From an uncultured Pelagibacteraceae bacterium (GTDB taxonomy: Bacteria; Pseudomonadota; Alphaproteobacteria; Pelagibacterales; AG-422-B15), in contig CACIRX010000004.1 in assembly GCA_902589175.1 (NCBI GenBank), forward strand, positions 1 through 64,000: a stretch of 64,000 nucleotides of DNA, given 5' to 3'. A model generated the notes under the pieces. It had not been told where the DNA came from. It made no database searches and saw only the letters and a list, made by a program, of their open reading frames with translations. A program made the translations under genes and the position numbers. The stretch's first letter is position 1. Every line of letters starts with the position of its first letter. Positions 54,053 to 62,937 of this stretch are shown here, one piece after another.

Positions 54053-55591
54053 ATGAATGTTTTAAGGTCATCAGTTATTTATTCTTTTTTCACTTCAATA
54101 AGTAGAATTTTCGGTTTTTTAAGAGACATATTAATTGCTAATTTCTTAGGTACTGGACTGATAGCCGATATTTTTTTTGTTGCTTTTAGGCTACCCAATA
54201 CATTTAGAAGAATTTTTTCAGAAGGAGCATTAAACTCGGCATTTGTACCAATCTATACAAAGCTACTTAAAGATAAGTTAATAGACGAGTCAAGACAATT
54301 TGCTGGGAGTATTTTTTTAATTTTCTTAATTGTTTCTTCATTGGTGGTTTTAATAATTGAAATTTTTATGCCATTTTTTATAACAATTTTAGCCCCAGGT
54401 TTCACTAACGATCATGATAAGTTTAATGAGTTAGTTAAAGTTGCAAGAATTATTTTTCCATTTCTGATTTTAATTAGTATTTCATCAATCTGTTCATCTA
54501 TTCTTAATTCGCATAATAAATTCGCTTTGTCAGCAGCTCTTCCTATTATATTGAATATTACACTGATTATTTCACTAATCATTGCAGCTCATGTGAAAGC
54601 CGCATTTTTAACATTCTTATCTTGGAGTGTAGTCCTTGCTGGAATACTTCAAGTTATAATTCTTATAATTGCTCTTTCAAGGGAAAAAATATATTTGTTC
54701 TTTACAGTGAAAATATATAACAGTTATATAAAACGTTTTTCAAAATTATTTTCAGCTAGTTTTTTTTCGTCTGGACTGTTGCAATTAAATATTTTAATTG
54801 GAACGATAATTGCTTCTTTTGAGAGTGGCGCAATTTCATATTTATATTATGCTGACCGAGTTTATCAATTACCTCTTGCACTTGTCGGAATAGCTATTGG
54901 CATTGTATTACTGCCATCTATTTCAAGTAAAATAAGATCTGATACGCGTGAAACTATTCATCATTCAATAGAACAAACTTTACTATACTCATTGTTATTT
55001 GCTGTTCCTGCATCGTTAGGAATTTATGTTCTATCAGACGAAATTGTAAGCGCGCTTTTTGAAAGAGGTGAATTTGACGAAAAATCATCCCTTTTTACAT
55101 CTCAAGCTCTCAAATTTTATGCTTTAGGTCTTGTAGCATTTATTGTTATGAAAATTTATACACCAATATTTTTTGCATATGAAAACGCAAAGCCTACTTT
55201 ATACATTACTGCTATCAATTTAGCTATGAACACTTTATTTAGTATAGTCTTGTTCATTAACATAGGGTTTATCGGAATTCCAATAGCTACAAGTATATCA
55301 GCTTGGATAAGTGTTTTATTAATGAATTATTACTTAAAGATGTTCAATTATTATCAAATAAGCAGCAGAATTATCTTTCCTATCACAATAATAGCTATCA
55401 GCTCATTCTTTATGTACTTATATTTATTTTTTCTCAAAAAATATTCGGAGATATTTTTTAATTTATTGCAAGACCGTGAAATTATATTTCTTTTATTTTC
55501 AGTACTTTCTTCAATATTACTTTATTTTATTCTAATTTCATTTTACAAGCCGTTTAAATACTCTGAAATTAAAAAGATTTTAAAAAAATGA
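54053..55591 (+). CDS. murJ: Lipid II flippase MurJ
   Basis: The 512-residue polytopic protein (14 predicted membrane segments by eye) flips lipid II to the periplasmic face for peptidoglycan synthesis. It has ISRIFGFLRDILIANFLGTGLIADIFFVAFRLPNTFRRIFSEGALNSAFVPIY near the start, with the conserved RxxG and PNxxRR elements, and YYADRVYQLPLALVGIAIGIVLLPSIS near 260. ATG at 54053 is chosen. The upstream open frame to 53921 lies over the maeB start and would add 44 residues not seen in the family. The trpS start overlaps its stop (ATGA). Confidence 0.95.
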   Translation: MNVLRSSVIYSFFTSISRIFGFLRDILIANFLGTGLIADIFFVAFRLPNTFRRIFSEGALNSAFVPIYTKLLKDKLIDESRQFAGSIFLIFLIVSSLVVLIIEIFMPFFITILAPGFTNDHDKFNELVKVARIIFPFLILISISSICSSILNSHNKFALSAALPIILNITLIISLIIAAHVKAAFLTFLSWSVVLAGILQVIILIIALSREKIYLFFTVKIYNSYIKRFSKLFSASFFSSGLLQLNILIGTIIASFESGAISYLYYADRVYQLPLALVGIAIGIVLLPSISSKIRSDTRETIHHSIEQTLLYSLLFAVPASLGIYVLSDEIVSALFERGEFDEKSSLFTSQALKFYALGLVAFIVMKIYTPIFFAYENAKPTLYITAINLAMNTLFSIVLFINIGFIGIPIATSISAWISVLLMNYYLKMFNYYQISSRIIFPITIIAISSFFMYLYLFFLKKYSEIFFNLLQDREIIFLLFSVLSSILLYFILISFYKPFKYSEIKKILKK

Positions 55592-56610
55592 ATGAGATTA
55601 AAAAAAATACCGTCTTATCTGGTGTGCAACCCTCAGGAAATCTTCATATAGGTAATTATCTTGGTGCAATCAAGAATTTTGTAAGCATGCAAAGTGATTA
55701 TAACTGTTTTTTTTGTATAGTTGATTTACATGCTATTACAGTAAAGCAAGATCCGAAGATACTTAAAAGAAATACCTTAGAAGTTGCAGCGTCCTACATT
55801 GCATCAGGTATTGATCCAAAAAAAAGTGTTGTATTTAATCAAAGCAGTGTATCCGCACATTCAGAGCTAGCATGGATATTTAATTGTGTAACAAGAATGG
55901 GTTGGTTAAATCGCATGACACAATTTAAAGACAAAGCTGGTAAAGATAAAGAGAATGCAAGCTCAGGTTTATTTATTTATCCAAATTTAATGGCTGCAGA
56001 TATATTGGTTTATAAGGCAACACATGTTCCCGTAGGAAATGACCAAAAGCAGCATCTAGAACTTACGAGAGATATTGCGCAAAAATTTAATAGAGATTTT
56101 AATTGTGAAAACTTTTTTCCTATTCCTGAACCAATTATAGATAAGGATATATCAAGAATTATGTCTTTGAAAGATGGAGGACAAAAAATGAGTAAATCAG
56201 ACCTATCAGAATATTCTCGCATAAGTCTTTTAGACGAGAGTGATGAGATTATAAAGAAGATCAAAAAAGCGAAAACAGCAGATACGGTTATGCCAGAAAA
56301 AATAGAGCAAATATTAAAATTAAGTGAAGTTAATAATTTGCTAAATATTTATGCAGGGTTTTCTGGAATTGAAAAGGAAAAGTTGATTGCTCAATATAAA
56401 GGACAAAATTTTTCTAATTTTAAATCTGATTTATCTGACATACTTGTAGAGCAAATGAAACCTATAACAGCAGAAATCAAAAAACTGATGCAGGATAAAG
56501 GCTATCTAATAGAGATTTTGTTAGAGGGTCAAAATAAAGCAAATGAAGTTGCTCAAAAAACGATTAATGATGTATATGACATAGTAGGATTTCTAAGAAA
56601 TGAAACATAG
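55588..56610 (+). CDS. trpS: Tryptophanyl-tRNA synthetase
   Basis: The 340-residue class I enzyme charges tRNA-Trp. It has VLSGVQPSGNLHIGNYLGAIKNFV with the HIGN signature near 18-24, CFFCIVDLHAITV near 39, FNQSSVSAHSELAWIFNCVTRMGWLNRMTQFKDK near 82-115, YPNLMAADILVYKATHVPVGNDQKQHLELTRDIA near 131-164 and the KMSKS loop GGQKMSKSDLSEYSRI near 205-220. A UspA-family gene starts 11 bases before its stop. Confidence 0.96.
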   Translation: MNEIKKNTVLSGVQPSGNLHIGNYLGAIKNFVSMQSDYNCFFCIVDLHAITVKQDPKILKRNTLEVAASYIASGIDPKKSVVFNQSSVSAHSELAWIFNCVTRMGWLNRMTQFKDKAGKDKENASSGLFIYPNLMAADILVYKATHVPVGNDQKQHLELTRDIAQKFNRDFNCENFFPIPEPIIDKDISRIMSLKDGGQKMSKSDLSEYSRISLLDESDEIIKKIKKAKTADTVMPEKIEQILKLSEVNNLLNIYAGFSGIEKEKLIAQYKGQNFSNFKSDLSDILVEQMKPITAEIKKLMQDKGYLIEILLEGQNKANEVAQKTINDVYDIVGFLRNET

Positions 56611-57076
56611 ATCAAAATTTTTAGTTATAGTTGACGACTCTCAAGAGTTGGATGTAGCCATCAGGTTTGCTGCTAAGCGTGCTAGAAGTACCAAAGGTGG
56701 TGTAGTTTTATTGAACGTCATTGAACAATTTGATCCCCAGCAATGGCAGTCGATTGAAGACATAATCCTTCAGGAAGCTAGAGAAAAGGCACAAAAAAAA
56801 CTTCAAAAATGGTCAAAAGTGATAAATGATCTTACAGGTGTCGTTCCTGAATTAATGGTTAAGGAGGGTGTCACAAGTGAAAAAATTATTGAGACACTCG
56901 AACAAGATGATGCTGTTAGATTTTTAGTTTTAGCTGCAGCAGAAGCAGATCAGCCAGGACCGCTTGTATCGCTCTTAGCAGGACAAAAGTCTGGAAAATT
57001 ACCTGTGCCTATCGTAATTATACCTCAAGGTCTCTCAGAAGATGTAATTGATGATTTAGCGTCAAGATCAGATTAA
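56600..57076 (+). CDS. Universal stress protein (UspA family)
   Basis: The 158-residue single-domain protein has FLVIVDDSQELDVAIRFAAKRARSTKGGVVLLNVIE at the start, the acidic helix region, and FLVLAAAEADQPGPLVSLLAGQKSGKLPVPIVIIP near 110-145. The usual ATP loop GxxGxxx(S/T) has become a weakly matching LLAGQKSGK, so nucleotide binding is uncertain. Role unknown, generally linked to stress survival. Overlap with trpS suggests one transcript. Confidence 0.85.
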   Translation: MKHRSKFLVIVDDSQELDVAIRFAAKRARSTKGGVVLLNVIEQFDPQQWQSIEDIILQEAREKAQKKLQKWSKVINDLTGVVPELMVKEGVTSEKIIETLEQDDAVRFLVLAAAEADQPGPLVSLLAGQKSGKLPVPIVIIPQGLSEDVIDDLASRSD

Positions 57077-57163
57077 AAATCAATTTAATTTCAGTCACTT
57101 AATAAAAAACTACATCAAAACTTTAAAATTTTATGAATCTATCTATATAACTTTAGCTAGCTT

Positions 57164-57727
57164 ATGTTTATACAGACCGAATCAACACCTAATCCAAATT
57201 CATTGAAATTTATTCTTGGTGATCACATTCTTTGTGAAAGCCCTATCGAGTTTAATAAATCTCAAGAAAATACATACTCAGCATTAGCTGACGAGCTTTT
57301 TAAAATCAATGGCATTGATAATATATTGTTTAATAAGAATTGTATTTCAGTCAATAAAAATGAGTATTCTTGGGATCAACTTAAAGCCTCTATATTGCGC
57401 GTGATCTCAGATCATATAAATTCAGGACTTCCAGCTATTGAAAAACGAAACAATGATGCAAATGCACTAGATAAAATTCAATTTGATGATGAAGATGTGA
57501 AAGTAGTAAATATGATAAATGGCATTTTAACATCAAAGATCAGACCAGCAATTATGCAAGATGGTGGTGATGTAAATTTTGTTAAATATGAAGCTGGTAC
57601 GGCTTATCTTTCTTTGAAAGGAAGTTGTGCAGGTTGTCCTAGTGCAACAGTTACATTAAAGAATGGTATTGAGAATATGCTTAAGCACCACATACCTGAG
57701 CTGAAAAAAGTTGAGCAGGTATTTTAA
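57164..57727 (+). CDS. Nfu-type iron-sulfur cluster scaffold/carrier protein
   Basis: The 187-residue protein has the Nfu N-terminal domain starting MFIQTESTPNPNSLKFILGD and the NifU-like C-terminal domain from about residue 110. In the latter, IRPAIMQDGGDVNFVKYEAGTAYLSLKGSCAGCPSATVTLKNGIENML holds the cluster-binding CxxC (CAGC). It carries 4Fe-4S clusters to target enzymes such as those in the window that use them (MiaB, and possibly Nth). It is a single-gene unit with an 87-base upstream gap. Known as NfuA or Nfu1 in related organisms. Confidence 0.94.
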   Translation: MFIQTESTPNPNSLKFILGDHILCESPIEFNKSQENTYSALADELFKINGIDNILFNKNCISVNKNEYSWDQLKASILRVISDHINSGLPAIEKRNNDANALDKIQFDDEDVKVVNMINGILTSKIRPAIMQDGGDVNFVKYEAGTAYLSLKGSCAGCPSATVTLKNGIENMLKHHIPELKKVEQVF

Positions 57728-57742
57728 GAAGATGTATTTCGT

Positions 57743-58711
57743 ATGAATATTTTGATTACTCAAGATAAAAACATTAAATTTCTATTTCAGATATATTATT
57801 TTATTTTGTTACTTATTACATTAGCCGTTTTAACATCTTTGGTGTTCACACATAATTTTTATCAAAAGTCGACCATTAACAATATTACATCGGCAAATGA
57901 CTTAGAAAAGGACATATCAGTTGCCTACATTAGTGATTTCAAATCAGCTAAATCTCTTGAGAAAAATAAGTATATTAAGAATATTGAGATTGATCAAGTA
58001 AGAGAAACTAAGATCATCCCTAAGATCTCAGTTGCTACACTTCCAAATGATCTCAAAAGTATTAAATCAGTAAAAACTAGAAAAGAATTATTTATCAAAA
58101 TTACACTTCCTCTAATAGTTCAGGAAAACGAAAGACTTTTATTTTTAAATAAAAAAATAAAAATGATTAAAAGTAATATTGACCAAATAAAGCGAAAGGA
58201 AGCTGTATGGATAAGTGATTTAATGAAGGAATATAAGGCAGATACTTTAGATGCTTTATTAATAAAAGTTGACGAAATACCTGTATCACTTGCACTCGCC
58301 CAAGCCGTGATTGAAAGTGGATGGGGAACCTCAAGGTTCGCTTATGAAGGTAATGCACTTTTTGGACAGTATGTTTGGGGTAAAAACAATGACGGGATTA
58401 TACCTAATGATAGAGATACAGATGCTAAATACAAGATAAAATCATTTAATAGTTTAAGTGAGTCTGTTGCATCTTATATGAAAAATTTAAATACAAATTT
58501 TCACTATAACGAATTTCGTTTAAATAGATTTGTTCTTAGATCAAACAAATTACCTTTACGAGGTACATACTTGGCAGAGTTTTTACTAAGCTATTCAATT
58601 GAAGATAACTATATAGATAAATTAAAAGATATTATTCAAATTAATAATCTCGAGGATTTTGAAAATTTAAGTTTAGATAGAGAATCTCCATTAATTACAG
58701 ATATTATTTAA
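57743..58711 (+). CDS. Bax-like glucosaminidase-domain membrane protein
   Basis: The 322-residue protein has one N-terminal membrane anchor (about residues 14-36) and a long linker. A glucosaminidase domain spans about 150-310: AVWISDLMKEYKADTLDALLIKVDEIPVSLALAQAVIESGWGTSRFAYEGNALFGQ with the catalytic Glu191 in VIESGWG, then FNSLSESVASYMKNLNTNF and YLAEFLLSYSIEDNYIDKLKDII. It resembles the E. coli Bax protein. It probably cuts peptidoglycan glycan strands from the periplasmic side. It shares a TTA/TAA end with the deacetylase gene and follows nfu by 15 bases. Confidence 0.88.
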   Translation: MNILITQDKNIKFLFQIYYFILLLITLAVLTSLVFTHNFYQKSTINNITSANDLEKDISVAYISDFKSAKSLEKNKYIKNIEIDQVRETKIIPKISVATLPNDLKSIKSVKTRKELFIKITLPLIVQENERLLFLNKKIKMIKSNIDQIKRKEAVWISDLMKEYKADTLDALLIKVDEIPVSLALAQAVIESGWGTSRFAYEGNALFGQYVWGKNNDGIIPNDRDTDAKYKIKSFNSLSESVASYMKNLNTNFHYNEFRLNRFVLRSNKLPLRGTYLAEFLLSYSIEDNYIDKLKDIIQINNLEDFENLSLDRESPLITDII

Positions 58712-59738
58712 CCAAAAACTGGTAACCAAACCAATACCATTTATCATTCACTTTAGTTGTACAATTTAATCTGGCTCTGCCTTTTAAGTAAGCTTCATTT
58801 AATATAATTTGTACTCTATCTTTTTTTATATTTATTATTTCCTGCTTATCCCATTTTCCGCCAGGATTAGAAAAGCAATCAAGAGAATTGCCTTTTAAAT
58901 TATTTAAAATACTAAATTCGATGGATGGTTTTTTGTCATCGATTAGAAACATATCACCTGGTAAAAAATTCTTTATATTTAAAGAATAAGAATCAGCCGC
59001 AAATTTAAATCTATCTTTATTTCCAAATCTTTCATTAAGAGAAAACCTTGGTAAATAATATCTATCATCAAAACTTGAAATAACCCCGGAATGTTGTCCA
59101 AATGCATGAGAAATATTAAATTCTTTAAGAATTCTTATTACTTCATTACTTGTCTCACCGTATGGATATGCAAAAAGCTTTGGTATAAAGCCAATATTTT
59201 TAATCCAACTTTTGTGAGAATCTAAGATATCTTTTTTTATATCCAATGTCTTGTTTAATGGCATGTGTAAATGCGTAGATGTATGTTGACCAACACTTCC
59301 ACCTTCATCAATAAATATTCTTATATCATCCCATGTCATATAACCTTTTGTTTTTTTATCAATTATGTCAGTAGATATAAATAACGTGACAGGTATTTTG
59401 TTATCTCTAAAAACTGGCCATGCAATTTCGTAAAACGAGCTGTAAGCATCATCAACAGAAAATGCCACAGCTTTTTCATCTAAGGTGTCATCTCTCTCCA
59501 AAATCATGATTAATTCTTCTAACTCTAAGACTTTAATTTTATTACTTAAAATATATTCAATGTGTGAATTAAATTGCTCCTCACTTACATTTGTTGAAGG
59601 ATATTTGTCTTCTCCAAATCTATGGTACATAAACACCGACACGCCTGGCTCAGAAAATGCAGGTAAAGTATATGAAAAATAAATTACTAGAAATAGAAAA
59701 TAACTTTTACTAAAATTAGTAAAAAAAAAATTATTCAT
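58704..59738 (-). CDS. Polysaccharide deacetylase (NodB-domain) protein
   Basis: The 344-residue exported protein has a signal peptide ending about LPAFSE (residue 31) and a NodB carbohydrate-esterase family 4 domain. MT1 is VAFSVDDAYSSFYEIAWPVF (metal and general-base Asp pair) near 91, MT2 is SVGQHTSTHLHMP near 153 with the two metal-binding His, and IPKLFAYPYGETSNEVI near 190 is MT3. It begins VSVFMYHRFGEDKYPSTNVS, as in chitooligosaccharide or peptidoglycan deacetylases. The C-terminal 80 residues form an extra beta region. The substrate is unknown; the convergent glucosaminidase gene hints at cell-wall or exopolysaccharide remodelling. Confidence 0.88.
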   Translation of the reverse strand: MNNFFFTNFSKSYFLFLVIYFSYTLPAFSEPGVSVFMYHRFGEDKYPSTNVSEEQFNSHIEYILSNKIKVLELEELIMILERDDTLDEKAVAFSVDDAYSSFYEIAWPVFRDNKIPVTLFISTDIIDKKTKGYMTWDDIRIFIDEGGSVGQHTSTHLHMPLNKTLDIKKDILDSHKSWIKNIGFIPKLFAYPYGETSNEVIRILKEFNISHAFGQHSGVISSFDDRYYLPRFSLNERFGNKDRFKFAADSYSLNIKNFLPGDMFLIDDKKPSIEFSILNNLKGNSLDCFSNPGGKWDKQEIINIKKDRVQIILNEAYLKGRARLNCTTKVNDKWYWFGYQFLVK

Positions 59739-59779
59739 ATCACCTAATTTTTAGTCTATATGTAAAAAATAGCAATAAT

Positions 59780-60403
59780 ATGTTTTTAATTTTAGATTTT
59801 ACTCAAACATTTAAACTGGCAATTATAAAAAATGGGAATCTAATTCAAAAAGAATTAAATACAAAAAAAAATATTTCTGAAATACTAATTCTTGAGGTAG
59901 AAAAATTTATAAAAAAATCAAACGTCAATATCAAAGATCTCTCATCAATTTATATTATTACTGGACCCGGAAGTTTTACAGGCATTAGGTCAGCCCTAAC
60001 TTTTGCGAAATCTCTCAAACTCACTATGAAATTAAATCTTTTTGGATTATCAAAATTTGAACTAATTAATTATAAAATTAATATTAATAAATTTAATAAA
60101 AAAAGGCGTATTTTTTTATATTTTAAAGATAATCAATTTTTTTCGCAAGCATTCAAAGGTTTTAAATCTATTAGTGAGGCAAGGCTATACAATCTTGATG
60201 ATGAAGACTTAAAATTCAATGATGAAACAACCTACATTTATGACAATATTCTATTTGAAAATTCGTTAAGAGGTGAAATTTTTCAAAAAAAAGCTAATTT
60301 TTTTTTAGTAGATTATAATTTAAACCAAATAAAAGAACTAACAGTAAATAATATGATTGAAAACAATGACCCAAAACCGTTATATATAAGTAACTATTAT
60401 TAA
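59780..60403 (+). CDS. tsaB: tRNA threonylcarbamoyladenosine biosynthesis protein TsaB
   Basis: The 207-residue protein is a TsaB-type partner of TsaD in making t6A37 of tRNA. It has the TsaB signature IYIITGPGSFTGIRSALTFAKSL near 56-79, including the PGSFTGIR-type loop, and FLILDFTQTFKLAIIKNGNL at the start. The C-terminal half is poorly conserved and shorter. The usual neighbour rimI is absent and fur follows directly. The ATG at 59780 is clear. Confidence 0.85.
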   Translation: MFLILDFTQTFKLAIIKNGNLIQKELNTKKNISEILILEVEKFIKKSNVNIKDLSSIYIITGPGSFTGIRSALTFAKSLKLTMKLNLFGLSKFELINYKININKFNKKRRIFLYFKDNQFFSQAFKGFKSISEARLYNLDDEDLKFNDETTYIYDNILFENSLRGEIFQKKANFFLVDYNLNQIKELTVNNMIENNDPKPLYISNYY

Positions 60404-60412
60404 GTGGTTATA

Positions 60413-60826
60413 ATGATTGATGTAAAAAAGTTGTGTAAAGAAAAAGGCCTTAGAATGACCGAGCAGCGTAATATAATTGCTGATGTTATTACAGAAATGA
60501 GTGCTAACGGACATCCTGACGTAAACGAGATATTTTTAAACTCTAATGAAAAAGATAAAAATATAAGTATTGCGACTGTTTACAGAACTGTAAAGTTGTT
60601 TGAGGAATATGGTGCAATTGAAAAACACGAATTTAAAGATGGACGGTCTAGATATGAAGCCATTGAAGACAACCACCACGATCATTTAATAGATATCGAG
60701 TCAGGAGAAATCCATGAATTTACAAATGAAGAAATAGAGAATATTCAGCAAACAGTCGCTAATTCACTTGGTTATAAACTTGTTGATCATAGACTGGAAT
60801 TATATGGAATTAAAATTAAAAAATAG
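60413..60826 (+). CDS. fur: Fur-family metal-responsive regulator
   Basis: The 137-residue regulator has a winged-helix N-domain (LRMTEQRNIIADVITEM, ISIATVYRTVKLFEEYGAIEKHEF) and a dimerisation domain with metal ligands (NHHDHLIDIESGEIHEFTNEEIENIQ). The C-terminal CxxC structural zinc motif of E. coli Fur is absent; the only cysteine is Cys6. This is common in alphaproteobacterial Fur/Mur, which may sense iron or manganese. The ATG at 60413 is chosen over a GTG at 60404. It follows tsaB by 9 bases. Confidence 0.92.
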   Translation: MIDVKKLCKEKGLRMTEQRNIIADVITEMSANGHPDVNEIFLNSNEKDKNISIATVYRTVKLFEEYGAIEKHEFKDGRSRYEAIEDNHHDHLIDIESGEIHEFTNEEIENIQQTVANSLGYKLVDHRLELYGIKIKK

Positions 60827-60831
60827 TTCCA

Positions 60832-61608
60832 ATGTCCATTCTCAGACTCATTCTAATCTTATTTTTTTTATTTCTAATAATTTCTATATCAATACCTATA
60901 CAAATACTTTTTAACATTGCAGGCTTTAGATTAAAAAAACTCTATCCTTTGTTTTTTTATAAAATGATAAAAGTAGTTATTGGGATTAATATTAATTTTG
61001 ATAGAACAAAGCTCGTCAAACAAGGTAAAGGTGTATTATATATTGCAAACCATGTTTCTTGGTTTGATATCATTTGTTTAGGTACTTTACTTAATGCAAG
61101 ATTCATTGCAAAAAAAGAAGTTTCTAAAATGGGAATCTTTGGTTTTTTAGCATCGATAAGTAATACTTTTTTTATAGATAATGAAAATAAAAACAAAATA
61201 ATTGAATACAATCATTTCATTCAAAATAAACTTAAAAAAGGAGAAAATTTTATAATTTTTCCAGAAGGAACAACTTCTGACGGAAATGGCATTATAAACT
61301 TCAAATCTTCAATGTTGGAATGTGCATTTGACGATAGCATGCAAATAAATATTCAACCGATATCAATTTGTTATTCAAAGTTAAACAATATTCCTATGGG
61401 AATATATTCAAGACGTAATATAGCATGGGTTGGCGATACATCGATGGTAGCAGCTATGGCAAATTTTTTAAGATCTGGTAGGATTACAGTAGATATTGTT
61501 TTTCATGAGCTAATGAGTATTAAGAATTTCAGAAATAGAAAAGAATTGGCAAGCCATTGTGAATATCAAATATTAAGCGGAATCAATAAAACTTTAAAAA
61601 TTAATTAA
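60832..61608 (+). CDS. 1-acylglycerol-3-phosphate acyltransferase (PlsC) family protein
   Basis: The 258-residue membrane acyltransferase has an N-terminal hydrophobic helix (LRLILILFFLFLIISISIPIQILF), the HX4D motif in LYIANHVSWFDIICLGTL near 71, FIAKKEVSKMGIFG and a variant FPEGTTSDGNGIINFKSS near 146. It transfers an acyl chain to a lysophospholipid, either lyso-PA or lyso-ornithine lipid. Position between fur and miaB is usual in alphaproteobacteria. It follows fur by five bases. Confidence 0.87.
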   Translation: MSILRLILILFFLFLIISISIPIQILFNIAGFRLKKLYPLFFYKMIKVVIGININFDRTKLVKQGKGVLYIANHVSWFDIICLGTLLNARFIAKKEVSKMGIFGFLASISNTFFIDNENKNKIIEYNHFIQNKLKKGENFIIFPEGTTSDGNGIINFKSSMLECAFDDSMQINIQPISICYSKLNNIPMGIYSRRNIAWVGDTSMVAAMANFLRSGRITVDIVFHELMSIKNFRNRKELASHCEYQILSGINKTLKIN

Positions 61609-61610
61609 AA

Positions 61611-62918
61611 ATGAGTTTTTCAACTTTTTTTGTAAAATCATACGGCTGTCAGATGAATATTTACGATAGTCAAAAAATTATATCAATATTGGAAAATAAA
61701 GGCATGAAACAAAATGAATATGCAGAAGATGCCGACTTAATTGTTTTCAATACATGCAATATAAGAGATAAAGCTGCACATAAACTCTATTCAGATATTG
61801 GTAGAATTAATAAATTTAAAAAAGAAAAAACAATAGCCGTTGTTGGTTGTGTGGCTCAAGCTGAAAATGTGGAGATGTTTAATAAAAATAAATCAATTGA
61901 TATTATACTAGGACCGCAAAGTTATCATTTATTACCTCAAATGATTGAAGATATAAAAAGAAATCCTAAGCAGATTAATACTGAATTCATTGTTAATGAA
62001 AAGTTCGATTACTTAACTGAACAAAAAAGAAAACAAGGTATTTCTTCTTATATAACAATTCAAGAGGGTTGTGATAAATTTTGTTCATTTTGTGTTGTGC
62101 CTTATACAAGAGGACCTGAATATTCCCGCCCTTTAAAATCATTAATTCATGAAATAAATTCACTTGCTGAAAATGGTGCAAAAGAAATAGTTCTATTGGG
62201 TCAAAACGTAAATGCATACAGCCATTCTCATAATGGACGTAAAATAAATTTAGCGGATTTAATTGAAGAGATAAGTAAAAATGAAAATATTAAAAGAATA
62301 AGATATACAACTTCACATCCGATTAATATGACTGACGATTTAATTAATCTACATTCCACCAATAAAAAACTTATGCCTTTTCTTCATTTGCCTGTTCAGT
62401 CAGGATCTTCAGAAGTTTTAAAAAAAATGAATAGAAAATATGACATAAATTTTTATATAAAGATTATTGAAAAGCTGAAAACTATTAATCCACAAATTGA
62501 AATATCATCAGATTTTATTATAGGCTACCCAGGTGAGAGCGAGCAAGATTTCAAAAAAACTCTCGATTTAGTTGATCAAATAAAATTTACTCAATCATAC
62601 TCTTTTATTTATAGCTCAAGGCCTGGAACTAAGTCATCATTTGAAAATGATGAAACACCGCCAAATATAAAAAAAGAAAGGCTATTTATTCTTCAAGAAA
62701 AATTGAAAGAAATACAGCTTAAATTTAATAAGAGTTTTTGCGGGAAAAATATTGATGTCTTAATAGAAAATCAAAGCATCAGTAATCCTGAGTATTTTTT
62801 TGGAAGAACTCCATTTATGCAATCGGTTTATATTAAGTCTCAAGAAATAAAGCCTGGTGAAGTTAAAAATGTAAATATTTCAACTTGCAATCATAAGAAC
62901 TTATATGCTAGTTGTTAG
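61611..62918 (+). CDS. miaB: tRNA-2-methylthio-N6-dimethylallyladenosine synthase
   Basis: The 435-residue radical-SAM methylthiotransferase adds the ms2 group to i6A37. The N-terminal cluster domain has KSYGCQMNIYDSQKI, NTCNIRDKA and VVGCVAQAE (Cys at about 13, 49 and 82). The radical-SAM motif is GCDKFCSFCVVPYTRG near 155-170. The TRAM domain at the end (about 375-435) has IDVLIENQSISNPEYFFGRTP and ends with VNISTCNHKNLYASC. It is followed by phoH after 19 bases. Confidence 0.96.
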   Translation: MSFSTFFVKSYGCQMNIYDSQKIISILENKGMKQNEYAEDADLIVFNTCNIRDKAAHKLYSDIGRINKFKKEKTIAVVGCVAQAENVEMFNKNKSIDIILGPQSYHLLPQMIEDIKRNPKQINTEFIVNEKFDYLTEQKRKQGISSYITIQEGCDKFCSFCVVPYTRGPEYSRPLKSLIHEINSLAENGAKEIVLLGQNVNAYSHSHNGRKINLADLIEEISKNENIKRIRYTTSHPINMTDDLINLHSTNKKLMPFLHLPVQSGSSEVLKKMNRKYDINFYIKIIEKLKTINPQIEISSDFIIGYPGESEQDFKKTLDLVDQIKFTQSYSFIYSSRPGTKSSFENDETPPNIKKERLFILQEKLKEIQLKFNKSFCGKNIDVLIENQSISNPEYFFGRTPFMQSVYIKSQEIKPGEVKNVNISTCNHKNLYASC

Positions 62919-62937
62919 ATTAGGGCATGAATAAAAT

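Noticed and set aside
61993..62217. Minus-strand open frame inside miaB.
   Set aside because: It is antisense to the radical-SAM motif region and has no recognisable feature.
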